NCBI RefSeq assembly: GCF_041381155.1
Contig: NC_091145.1
Coordinates: 42,805,664-42,869,663, forward strand
Direction: 5' to 3'
DNA length: 64,000 bases
Source of the DNA: Argopecten irradians
Taxonomy: Eukaryota > Mollusca > Bivalvia > Pectinida > Pectinidae
Shown here: positions 48,501-58,860 of the stretch, one piece after another
Numbering within the stretch: the first letter of the stretch is position 1
Layout: each line of letters begins with the position of its first letter
Notes under the pieces: generated by a model
Database searches by the model: none
What the model saw: the letters and a program-made list of their open reading frames with translations, nothing else
What the model was told of the DNA's origin: nothing
Translations under genes and position numbers: made by a program

Positions 48501-49418
48501 ACAATGTAAGCTGATCTTGCAGAATTGCCTTACAGCGTTATAATAAATGCAGTTGTCTCATTGCATTGGATATAATTGATTTAAGGCAGTTCATGTGGCG
48601 ACCGAAAAAGGTAAAATCACCATTTTCAGAGTGATCAGAGAAGATTGATAGTCAAGGAGGGAAAACATAAGACAACCTGTGTTATGCAAATTAATATCTA
48701 ATTTATTTTGAATAAAGTATGCCGAAGATGATGATTAGTGTACTATTAACAATAATCTTAATATGTTTTCTAAAAATATGAACAACTAATGTCATATTGT
48801 GTTATAAATTTAATGTTTTATTTAATCTTTTTATTTCAAGCATGTAGATGTCATAGAAAATAAACAAATACCAAGTATATGCATATTAAAGTAAAATTCA
48901 CAAATCACAACACTAATGTGTATTGTATATATGGAATGAAGATGATGATGGTAATTATTTGGATCAAAAATGTTTACAACATTAAATGTATTATATATAT
49001 GGAATTTGAATATGATGATAGTAATTATTTTCATATCAAAAACTATTACAGTATTAAGCTACCACAGTTGAAAATGATTTCTTTCATTTTGTTCACACAT
49101 TTTTTCTCCTGGACTGGTTCCAATTGAAATGATACTTGCATGTAGACATTCTGTAAAACATAAGAAAACAATAAATGTATTAACAGAGAAATTACCGAAA
49201 AGGCTAATATCATATAATTAAACTTTTTTTTATATATAAATAACAATACCAGTTTAGAGTAAATATTATTGAAATTTATTTTCTGTTGTTCTTTAGTCCT
49301 CCTGTTCTTTAGAGTTTTGTCCTTCATAAATTGATTGTAATACAGCAGTTGTCATATAATGTATCTGATAATGTGCACACAGAAGTATAAGTATATGCAT
49401 ATGCATGTGTGCATGGGC
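48501..49418. other. AT-rich spacer left of the LINE
   Basis: Very AT-rich DNA with only short frames and no recognised gene. ATGGGC at 49,413-49,418 matches the six bases after the LINE 3' end and may be its target-site duplication. Confidence 0.45.
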
Positions 49419-49805
49419 GTCAAGATGGCGGCAAAGTGAGTGCATCGCTCGGAGTTCGCTCCGATATTCTGGAGTATTTCTGTCATTTGGAAGATGTGCA
49501 TTGTAACAAGAGTGTAAAGACTTGTGGGTTATGAGGACGGCTAACACGGTATACATTCATTTTTCGATTTGGTGAAGATTATTTTGAGTTTTTAGTGTAT
49601 ACATCCTGGTTGTATGCAAAGTATATGATATATATATACACCGAGTACCCGCATTCCACCTGTGTTCTATATTTAGCAACGAGCTGGCCACACTACAGCG
49701 AGCCTATACTGGGAAATTCGTCACGCTCTGCCTATTTTTGTAACTTTACCTGTATGAGTGCGCGTTCCTATACCATGGTTACATTGTGCGCGTTATAAAT
49801 TAATT
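49419..49805 (+). promoter_or_regulatory. LINE 5' leader with YY1-type motif at the very start
   Basis: CAAGATGGCGGC at 49,421-49,432, a few bases from the predicted 5' end, matches the known YY1-binding core AAGATGGC. Human L1 carries a YY1 site in the same position, where it helps set the transcription start. The leader contains upstream ATGs (for example 49,754) before the ORF1 ATG. Confidence 0.5.
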
Positions 49806-50969
49806 ATGGCTGCTGAAGGTAGTACGTCAGCTTTGATTGGAGAATCTCGTAAGACTCTGTATGGTGAGGAATCTGAACATGGTTCGGATATCGCTAACTT
49901 CATGAAACAGATTGACGCGAGACTTACGCATATTGAAGTGCAGGTGAACAAAATAGATAAAGTTCATAGTGCTCTGCTAGCACTAACGATCAGAGTTAGT
50001 GAGATAGAGAATAATCAGAAAAAACTAGCTTCAGATACGCAAGAGTTGGAGCAAAGCACCAGGGTAATGAGTGATTTGTTTGACAGTATGAAAGTTACCA
50101 CAGAGACACACGAAACCAAGATCAAGGAAATTAAAAAACAGTGCTATAGCGATCAAGTAAATACGTCTGTCGCTTTAGAGAAAGTATGTAAAGAGAGAAA
50201 TGAACTACAATCCATGCTAACAGATTTACAGTGTCGATCTATGAAATCTAACCTCGTCTTCTTAGGTCTTAATGAAGTACCCCGTGAGGACACAGAGGGA
50301 GTTGTGAGATCATTTTTATACAACGAACTCGGTATCACAGAGAACATTGATTTTGGCAACGTCCATAGATTCGGGAAGAGGAAGTCAGGAAGGCCGCGTC
50401 CTATTGTTGCTAGGTTCATCTACCAACGCCAGCACGGGCTGGTTCTATCACTGACCCACAAGCTGCACGGGTCGCGTTATAGTATAAATGAGCAGTTCCC
50501 TGCCGTTGTCGAGGATGTCAGGAGGAAGCTTTACCCAGTCGCCAAACGACTCCGTAGAGAGCGCCATAGGGTAAAATTTATCCGGGACAGAATGTATGTT
50601 GACGGTGTTCTTTACACGGGGCCTGAGGCTTCCGCACCTCAACCGGTTCAACAAACGAGCCAAGTGTTTCATGATTCTGAAACCTTACAGCATAATAGGC
50701 GACGACCTAAGAAACGTACACGCCCTCCATCTACGCCTACGTCGTTATCGGGAGGTCCAGTCAGAGGTATTACAACCGATAACAAGTTCCAGCCCCTAGA
50801 CCTTACGTCTCGCGATGCGACAGCGGTGTCTGGACCATCAGACCCGTCTGACAATACCGGAAGATCTCAGAGAGATAGCGATGATGTCACACCACAACAG
50901 CACGCTACTACGTCATCTATGCAAAGCTCGGATCCTGAACTTGACGAAACCCACGTTAAACAAGTATAG
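49806..50969 (+). CDS. LINE ORF1 protein (L1-type RNA-binding chaperone)
   Basis: The ATG at 49,806 (TTAATTATGGCT) opens a 387-residue frame ending in TAG at 50,967-50,969. A longer frame from 49,758 would start at GTG and is not used. Residues about 35-145 are a heptad-like, charged coiled coil (KQIDARLTHIEVQVNKIDKV), the trimerisation region in this family. Residues about 147-215 form an RRM-like domain (SNLVFLGLNEVP, then VHRFGKRKSGRPRPIVARF). Residues 216-272 match the C-terminal domain (SINEQFPAVVEDVRRKLYPV, MYVDGVLY). The tail is basic and Ser/Thr/Pro-rich (RRRPKKRTRPPSTPTS). In L1 such proteins coat the element RNA as trimers and act as nucleic-acid chaperones. The frame is intact, unlike ORF2. 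ORF2 follows in the same frame directly after the stop. Confidence 0.85.
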   Translation: MAAEGSTSALIGESRKTLYGEESEHGSDIANFMKQIDARLTHIEVQVNKIDKVHSALLALTIRVSEIENNQKKLASDTQELEQSTRVMSDLFDSMKVTTETHETKIKEIKKQCYSDQVNTSVALEKVCKERNELQSMLTDLQCRSMKSNLVFLGLNEVPREDTEGVVRSFLYNELGITENIDFGNVHRFGKRKSGRPRPIVARFIYQRQHGLVLSLTHKLHGSRYSINEQFPAVVEDVRRKLYPVAKRLRRERHRVKFIRDRMYVDGVLYTGPEASAPQPVQQTSQVFHDSETLQHNRRRPKKRTRPPSTPTSLSGGPVRGITTDNKFQPLDLTSRDATAVSGPSDPSDNTGRSQRDSDDVTPQQHATTSSMQSSDPELDETHVKQV

Positions 50970-52672
50970 AGGTTACAGGAGGGTAATACCTCATTAACTA
51001 TATGTAGCTGGAATGTCCAGCGCAATTTAAGACTTAAGCTGGAAAATACAGACTTTTGTAATGTATTTAACAAAACAGATATTGTGTTTTTGTCAGAATG
51101 TTGGTTAGATAATGACTCCAACCTTGTAATAGATGGTTTTGAATTTTGTAAGCCAGTCATTAGAGCAAAGTGTAAAGGTGGAGGTATCGTTTGCTTACTC
51201 AAAGCATGGCTTTGTCCGTTCGTGTCAGTAGAAATGATAGAATTAGATAGTATTATGTGGATCAGAATAGATGGCTCTCTCTTTGATGATAAGAAAGATG
51301 TTTATGTGGCTTTTACCTATATTCCACCAGAGAGATCTATTTTCTATGGTTCCTATGATGAAGATATATTCCAGGTGTTAGAGAATGGGGTTGGTCATTA
51401 TAGTGAGAAAGGTCATGTTTTTGTTATTGGTGACCTGAACAGTCGGACTGGAGTAGAACCAGATTTTATAACATTCGACAATATGTATATGCACAATAAC
51501 ATAGATAGTTTAAACGACGGCTTTATATCTTATAACGTAGAACAGACTGTCCCTGAACGTAAATCCGAAGATATACGACTTAATACGTTTGGACGTAGTC
51601 TTATTGAACTATGTAAATCTACCGGTTTAAAGATTGTCAATGGTCGTTTATCTGGAGATAGAAATGGTAAGATCACGTTTTATAATACACATGGTACAAG
51701 TGTAATTGACTATGTGCTTGCTGATATAATGGCTTTGTCAAATGTTACCAGTTTTAGTGTAGGCTGCTTTAATGAATTCTCAGATCATGCACCTATATAT
51801 GCTACCCTGAATTGTCAAAAGACAATAAGTGATAAATGTAATTGTTGCTCAGATGATATTAAGCATCCTGTCATGAATGTAGTCTGGTCTCATGAGGCCA
51901 AAGAGAATGAACGTATTTTAGAAAACATGCATCTAATTGAGAGATCTGTAGATCAGCTAAGTAATACTAAGGAAAGTATCGACGATTGTTTGGATAATTT
52001 TGTTAAATGTACACGTTCTTTGTTTGATCAGTTTTGCTTACGTCGACGAGAAATAGTAAACTGTACTTGTTCTTGTCATTGTTTAAAGTCTACTAAGAAA
52101 GTACCTGATAAACCATGGTTTGATGATAATTGTAGGCGGTTATACTCTAATTATAAATCTGCTCTGACTATTTTTAATAGAGACAGATCATTCACTAACA
52201 GGATAGGTCTATCGGAGGCTAAAAAATGTTATAAGTCATTTGAAGCGAAGACTAAGCGTTCTTATATGAGAATGCAAGGTAACATGATGGATTTACTAAA
52301 GCGCAATAACCCTAAGGAATTTTATAAAACCTTTGCAAAGCGGAATGTCAGTAGTGTTGGAGATATAACATTAGATGAGTTTTTTCTTCATTTCAAGAGT
52401 CTTGCTGGAGATCATATCACGTCTGACACTGATAGTAGCTTGGATGGTAAAAATCTCGATAATGTTTTTCCTGAATTAGACGTGGATTTTGAATTAGATG
52501 AAGTTATTCAGGCAATTAAAGGTCTGTCTAGAAATAAGTCGGCTGGTACCGATATGATACTAAATGAGTACATGATTGAATATAAAACCATTTTTGCACC
52601 TGTTCTGTTAAAATTGTTTAATAGTATTATGGAAGTCGGATATTTTCCCGATTCCTGGGCTCAAGGTATAAT
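50970..52672 (+). pseudogene. LINE ORF2, first block: APE endonuclease and start of RT
   Basis: The frame is identical to ORF1 and begins straight after its UAG. There is no ATG before about 51,232, yet the endonuclease core starts 12 codons after the stop. Conserved endonuclease motifs are all present: SWNVQ (51,006), the catalytic-Glu region FLSECWL (51,087), GDLNSRTG (about 51,430), TSVIDYVLAD, and SDHAP (about 51,780). They would nick target DNA for target-primed reverse transcription. A linker with a Cys-rich stretch (NCTCSCHC) follows, then RT region 0 (NKSAGTDMILNEYM, PDSWAQGI). A 2-bp excess near 52,669-52,674 shifts the frame, and the original frame ends at 52,712. Confidence 0.88.
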
Positions 52673-53242
52673 ATTATTCCTGTATATAAAAAAGGTGATA
52701 AGAACAATGTAAATAACTATAGAGGTATTACATTGATTAGTCATGTAGCAAAGTTATTTACCAGTCTTTTGAACAAAAGGCTGTTAAAATGGAGCGAATC
52801 TGTATCTGCTGTTACAGATGCGCAATTTGGTTTTAAACCCGGTTTCGGTACTCGTGATGCTATATTTGCATTAAGTAGTCTAATTACTAATACTTTACAA
52901 CAAAATAAAAAGCTTTATTGTGTTTTTGTCGATTACAGTAAAGCATTTGATAGCATTGTACATAATAAGCTTTGGCTTAAACTATGGCGATGTGGAATTA
53001 GGGGTAGATTGTTGAAAGTGATTATATCAATTTATGATAATGTAAAATCATGTACAAAATTAAGTGGAAAACTATCTGCAATGTTCGATTTACATGTCGG
53101 ACTCTTACAAGGGGAATCTTTGTCTCCGATACTTTATTCTCTTTTTGTTAATGATATAGAAAGTGAATTGATAAACTCCAACTGTCAAAGCTATCAACTG
53201 CAACTTTTAAATTTGTTCATACTTATGTATGCTGACAATACA
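52673..53242 (+). pseudogene. LINE ORF2, second block: RT fingers and palm up to YAD
   Basis: This continues in the next frame after the 2-bp shift. It contains NNYRGITLISHVAKLF, DAQFGFKPGFGTRDAI, the catalytic motif A FVDYSKAFDS (about 52,924), motif B GLLQGESLSPILYS (about 53,099), and LFILMYAD at motif C. The last catalytic residue reads Asn (AAT) in this left piece, exactly at the boundary of the inserted LTR-like sequence. The downstream piece begins with GAT ACA. The frame then runs into the insertion and stops at 53,284. Confidence 0.87.
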
Positions 53243-54338
53243 ATTGTGACGTTTACCGGGTCCGATCCAGTCACAATTAACTGATGATCTATAGTGTCTA
53301 TATTATGTACTGTTCCTATCAAATTACTCAGTGCAAATATATACAAATAATACACAGCTGATCTAGCTGTGATTCTATCTATCCCTAAATATTATGATTT
53401 ACAATATCAATCCTACTGATCACTCAGTGCCTCTGAGTGATCATGATAACTTAACTTCAAAATATACAAACAGCATAAATCATACAGGTCAGAATAATTA
53501 TTAAATGATTAGCAACAACTACTGAATTATCTATAAGCCTATGCGAGTAGTCTCCCCTACCTCGGGTGATTCGATAATCCCTACTCGTACATATATAACC
53601 AGACTACGATAAAATCAATGTTATATTATCTATTAAGAACCTTTCCCTAAGGCCTAACACTACCGAGCTACCGAGTACTCAAAATCACTGTGCACTCACA
53701 GTACTCACTGCTACTGAGCACTCACGTTTACCGAGCACTCTCAGAGTAATCACTCCAGCAATGATTCACACACAATCATTACATATTACCTAGTACTCAC
53801 AGAGTAATCACTAGTACTCTCAATGATTCATGTAAACGTAATCATTCAACGAGCAATCCCAAGGCTCAGTTTACAACTTACTCTCCAGAGTATATAACGC
53901 GGAGGAGGAAAGCCTTATTCAGGCACGTCAATCTCCGATCTCAACTCTACCGTAAGTTATTATCAACTGACGTATATAGGCAAGCCTTGTTCAGGCACAT
54001 CTATATTTACCTTGTATTTACTTAGGTGCTTTCACTTCAGCAGCTCGTCCAACACTAAGAAAAATCTCGTTGAGTGAGTGAAGAGTTTTACGTACCGTGA
54101 CGCTAAATATAACGTTTCGGGGCACGAGCAAAAAAAATCTCGTTGAAAACCGCGGCTTTTATATACTGCCGGGCAACGACATTAGCGCCATCTATTTACA
54201 ATAATCCTAGGCTCTAGAACGCTTAACTCACATATAGCTTAACATTACAAGCGTCTACTTGACGGCGAAACTAACAGACAAAAATAGAGCAGACAGCGAT
54301 TCCGGATAGCATGGTAATACAACCGTATTTCATCACAG
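53243..54338 (-). mobile_element. 1.1-kb insertion in the RT catalytic box, probably a solo LTR
   Basis: ATACA flanks it on both sides (53,238-53,242 and 54,339-54,343), a 5-bp target duplication. The interior is bounded by TGTGACG (53,245) and CATCACA (ending 54,337), i.e. TGTGA/TCACA inverted ends with TG...CA. The minus strand has a TATA-like CAGTATATAAAAGCCGCGG (TATA at 54,165-54,156). There is no ORF. Short internal repeats include CAGAGTAATCACT twice and a GCCTTATTCAGGCAC/GCCTTGTTCAGGCAC pair 71 bp apart. It does not resemble the LTR at 42.5 kb. A MITE without obvious inverted repeats is the alternative. Confidence 0.6.
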
Positions 54339-55531
54339 ATACAGTTTTGTTTACTGAAGATGCTACTGACCTGCAAAACATGTTAGATTGTATGCAAAAT
54401 TATGCAAATAAATGGAGTTTATCTGTTAATATAGATAAAACCAAAATAGTTGTTTTTAGAAAAAGTAAACGTCTACAGGCTAATGAGTACTGGACCTTTC
54501 AAGGAAGGGCTATAGATATTGTTGATAATTTTTGTTACTTGGGGCTAGTTTTCAATTATAATGGGAGATTTACTCTAGCGCTTAATACTTTAGCATCACA
54601 AGGAAGAAAGTCATACTATCTCCTTAATAGTAGAATGAAAAAATACATGCTTAATGTTGAAACAAAATTATCCTTATTTGATACTTATGTTTCATGTGTG
54701 CTTAATTACTGTTGCGAGGTATGGGGCTCGCACCCAGCACCTAAGATTGAATCTGTACATCTTTTATTCCTGAAGAGTCTATTGAATGTGAAAAAAACAG
54801 TCAATAGTTCTACGGTGTATTTTGAGACTGGAAGGTTTACTTTACATATACAGCGTAAAATAATGGTGATGAAATATTGGTTAAAGCTATTAAGAACAGA
54901 TAACTGTATTTTAAAGTCATGCTATAATGCTCTATTTGAGCTCATTATGAAAAAGCCTAATTATAAATTAAATTGGTTGTATGATGTAAAAAGTGATTTA
55001 GGCAGATGTGGTTTCAACAATATTTGGATTGCTCAGAATGTAGATAATGAAAAACACTTTTTGGAATTGTATTCACAGCGCTTGCATGATATATTTATTC
55101 AGGAACTGCGTTGCGCATTTGACGTGTCTCCTAAATGTGAAATTTATAAACATCTTGTTGATAACTTTGAAATTCAATTTTATTTAAAGAAGCCTTTGAA
55201 TTCTAAAACTAAACAAATATTGAGTAAATATCGCATGCAAGCCCACTCTCTGCAAATTGAAGCTGGCCGTTATAACGCCGTTCCCAGAGGCGATAGACTT
55301 TGTACTGTTTGTGACAAAAATGATGTAGAAGATGAAATGCATTTTGTATTACTATGTCCTGCTTATTCTGAGTTACGTAAAAAGTTTATAAAAACTTATT
55401 ACCACAAACACCCAAGTGTATATAAATTAATTATGTTATTTTCATCTAAAAATGTAAAGAGCTTAAATCTGTTGGGGAAATATTTGATCCAGGCAACAGA
55501 AAAAAGGAAAATTATCATTAATCAGCAGTAG
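54339..55531 (+). pseudogene. LINE ORF2, third block: RT thumb and C-terminal domain
   Basis: Reading resumes after the insertion with TDTVLFTEDATDLQNML, followed by KWSLSVNIDKTKIVVFRKS, CYLGLVFNYNG, and CVLNYCCEVWGSHPAPKIE. These are the usual motif D/E and thumb landmarks of LINE RTs. The C-terminus has a CCHC knuckle, LCTVCDKNDVEDEMHFVLLC, followed by PAYSELRKKF, and ends IIINQQ-stop. This block has no internal stop over about 398 codons. It is separated from its catalytic half only by the inserted 1.1 kb. Confidence 0.88.
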
Positions 55532-55709
55532 TATATATATCATACTCATGTATTAATCATTTTGTTTAATTTGGTATGAAGTATATCGGAATTATCCTCC
55601 GCCATCTTGAAACATAACAACGATCATTGTATTATGTATTTGTGTATTGGTTAAACCTATATGCTGTATTGCATTTGGAAAATAAAAAACTTGAAACTTG
55701 AAAAACTTG
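55532..55709 (+). other. LINE 3' UTR and terminal short repeats
   Basis: A short 3' UTR contains GGAAAATAAAAAACTTGAAA, with an AATAAA signal, and ends in ACTTGAAA-type tandem words. LINEs of the CR1/L2 kind end in short tandem repeats instead of a long poly(A). An antisense CAAGATGGCGG (plus strand CCGCCATCTTG) lies at about 55,601-55,611. Confidence 0.65.
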
Positions 55710-58700
55710 ATGGGCACGGTGATATAAATTTATTTTGCCGAGTAAAAAGTTCAAAGAACTAGTATTGTTCATACTCAAAGATGTAATCGCACTAAAAACA
55801 GTGATCGTGTAGGCTTTTGTGTGATTGCATTTGTAAGGGGTGTATCTCTGAACGCCAACATTTTTGATTTAGCTGTAGGGTAGTTTGTTTGTGACAGTGG
55901 TTATAGTCTTTTTCCTAAAGGCAGACCCAATGCCACAGGTAAATTTACCTATAAAAAGTTACCTGTATTGATACTTATCTAAGTGTATATTGATTAATTT
56001 TCATTTCAATAAGTGTTCATATTTAATATCAGATACATATATACATAATATATGTTTCTGTTAATATCTATGAAAATATAACAATAGAATCTATGAATGA
56101 AATTAAATTAAATTCACAATGATTTTATTTCAAGAATTTTAAAGATTTCCTTGATATATCTAAAATCTCTGGTATAAATCTCATTAGATTTTCAATAGAT
56201 TGATACTAAAATCAAGCAAAATTCTTTGAAACTTTATTTCACATGGAAGTAACTTTACCATTCAGTAATATCAAAGAAAAAATCCAAAAAGGAATTATCC
56301 AATTTCAACTTAGTGTAACACCAATTTGATTAAAAGTTTGAAATAATATAAGCCTTTTGCCTGTTGAAACGTGATATATTTCCACAAGGTCTTCCATTTA
56401 TGTCTGTTAAGTGACCTTATATACATATATAGTACATGTACATGTAACATCTGCGTAAATAACCTACCAAAGAGTAAGTGAATTTATGTCAAATATGATT
56501 TCCAAATTTTACTTGTACTTGACTGACCTTTTTAAGTTAACAGAACATACAATATATTTTGAAAGTTGCATTAGGATGCATCATTTATCATAATTATATA
56601 ATTTTCCTGCTTTCTTATCCTAAGATGGTATTTCTAGATCAGCGTGATGTTACATTTATAATGTAAATGTACATGTTCATTTGTATATCATTATAGCAAA
56701 AGAGCACCCAATAATTAAACTGTTGTCCGTTAACAGCGCAGTAAAATTATATATTTTTGTGCATGTTAGAAATAACATATAAATTTCTTTCCTATGGTTG
56801 AATTTCGGTCAAACATTGTTACTAGATACAAATTGGTATATGTACTATAAATCTTTAAACAGAAAAAAAAAAAATTAGAGAAAAACTGTTAATTTGGTAT
56901 TCTGAGCACTAAAAGTTTGCAACATTTTGAGAATTACAAGACCTTCAACATATGGACTTGAAATAATTTTGCCAGTATTGCAACATTAACATCTATAATG
57001 TGTATTAAAATGAATATAGTTAAGACCCTAAGTAACAGTCTTCAATCTCATTTCATTTAGTATTTTTACATTATTAAGTGACTTCTAAAAATATTTTGTA
57101 TCAAAAATACATATAGAGCATTAAACCCCAATGATATATTATTACCAGTGTTTATAAAACATCATATATGTGTGTTTGTGTCGGCTTTCAATAGATTACC
57201 AACTTAAACTATAATCAACAGGTCAAAATTTCCGACAATATTAATTTAAACTTTTGTGATATTGTTTTTCTCCACTCATTTTCTAACCAAATACTTCACG
57301 GTGTACGTCTATGCGATAAGAGAAATCATGCGCAACTATGCACGGTCACAAGAAATGAAAGTTGGCTAAGAATGTAGCCCTACTGGAACTCCTATGTCAA
57401 AACAGAATACTGTTACATTAGAATATACACTGATCAAGAAACCTGTTTTTTCTGATAAAATTGAGATATGATTTGTAAAAAAATATTTCACCTGGAACTC
57501 AAAATGCATCGTTCTTAATAATCCACATGTAGCTCCATATTAATTCTTAGCATATTAAAGCACTGATTATCTTTGATTAATAATTTACGTTGTATATAAT
57601 ACGGAATATATTGAAGGAATTTTTATCCAAAAACCCACCAATGTTACCTATGATACTGATTGAAATACAGGTAAATCTCAAGTGACTTTACAGGTGAAAA
57701 TAAAGACAGCTTATATGAAACAGTATATAATTGCCTTCCTATTTGTTTCCTAAAACAACACCTACCTGTTGTTGATAAATATGTTGGCGTTTAAGAGAAC
57801 ACCCCTTTGTAAGACTGTGCCAGGTGGTAGAGATTAGTTCCGCTCGAGTGATCACACAATGCAAGTGAAAATCGGGAGTATGTTTATGTAAGTTTTAATT
57901 TACTAATCTCTGATGATTGTTGATAAAATATAACTCAGGATAATTGCTAAACATTTAAACCGTTTTCTCCACGTTTGTTGTAGATTGAAACAGCTTTTTA
58001 AGTGCCGTTCTACGGAAGAATTATGAAAAAGAAATCGGCATTTTCATCGATCTACAAATGAAGTAGTCCAAAAAAATCTCACTTCGAGTTATTACGAACA
58101 TTTTTATGTATGATTTTTGTCATTCGGGACCAAAAATACTTCGTTCATTACGTAGTTTACTGATATACAGTTATATATATTATCAGAACGTCAAGCTCCT
58201 GTGAGGCCTTCTTGTGATGAAAGTGGCTAAAATGTTTTTAGTGACAACCTCATATACGTGCTTTAATATGTATATATATCTTATATGTATACATGTGCTT
58301 ATAAAATTATCAGGATTAATTATGGATGTGGTAAAATATTCATACCTTATTAACTGCCGTAAGTTGGTTAGATTACGCGCCAGCTTGGACATTTAGAAAA
58401 ATGTTCATCGTCTCTCACGCGCTATTTGATCTGTTCTTTAAAAGGTTTATCATAAATTTTCTTAGGAGTCTGTCTTTCTTCCATTGTGGTTTTACACGTA
58501 ACATGTGGCATAAACGCAGCCGTGATAAAACAAATCTCCATTTTTTCGTCCTGAGATTTATTTGACCCCCGAAACTATTTATGATTCAAATTTACAAAAA
58601 TCATTATTGTAAAATTTTTGTTGTTTGAGGTGAAACATTGATTTCATTTTTCCGTTTTGCGGGATAATTGTCACTAATAGGTTACAAATAAGCGGTGGGG

Positions 58701-58860
58701 CGCGAAGCACGAAGCATTTCTTTTCGGGACCGAAACGTCTTCATGAATTGTTTTAAACAATCTGATTTTCGGGGACGGAAAGTCGAGATACATTGTAAAC
58801 AATTCAAGTGAGAAAAGTTTCCAACCTAAAGATCATTTGGATAGTGTATTATAGTGTAAG
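55710..58860. other. AT-rich segment without recognisable genes
   Basis: About 3.1 kb of AT-rich DNA with only short frames. It includes an imperfect inverted pair (55,835-55,861 against 57,781-57,807) that may mark a decayed element. Around 58,690-58,800 the sequence is locally richer in CpG, but no gene start was recognised. Confidence 0.4.

Larger units (their letters stand above)
49419..55709 (+). mobile_element. Nearly full-length LINE (non-LTR retrotransposon)
   Basis: The element begins GTCAAGATGGCGGCAAAG, then a 5' leader of about 390 bp, ORF1, ORF2, a short 3' UTR, and a tail of CTTGAAA-type short repeats ending AAAAACTTG. ATGGGC flanks both sides (49,413-49,418 and 55,710-55,715) as a possible short target duplication. 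Without the 1.1-kb insertion in ORF2 it is about 5.2 kb. The L1-type ORF1 protein, APE endonuclease, RT without visible RNase H, and C-terminal CCHC point to the L1/Tx1/L2/CR1 range of clades. The exact clade needs a phylogeny. ORF2 is broken, so this copy cannot mobilise itself. Confidence 0.88.
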
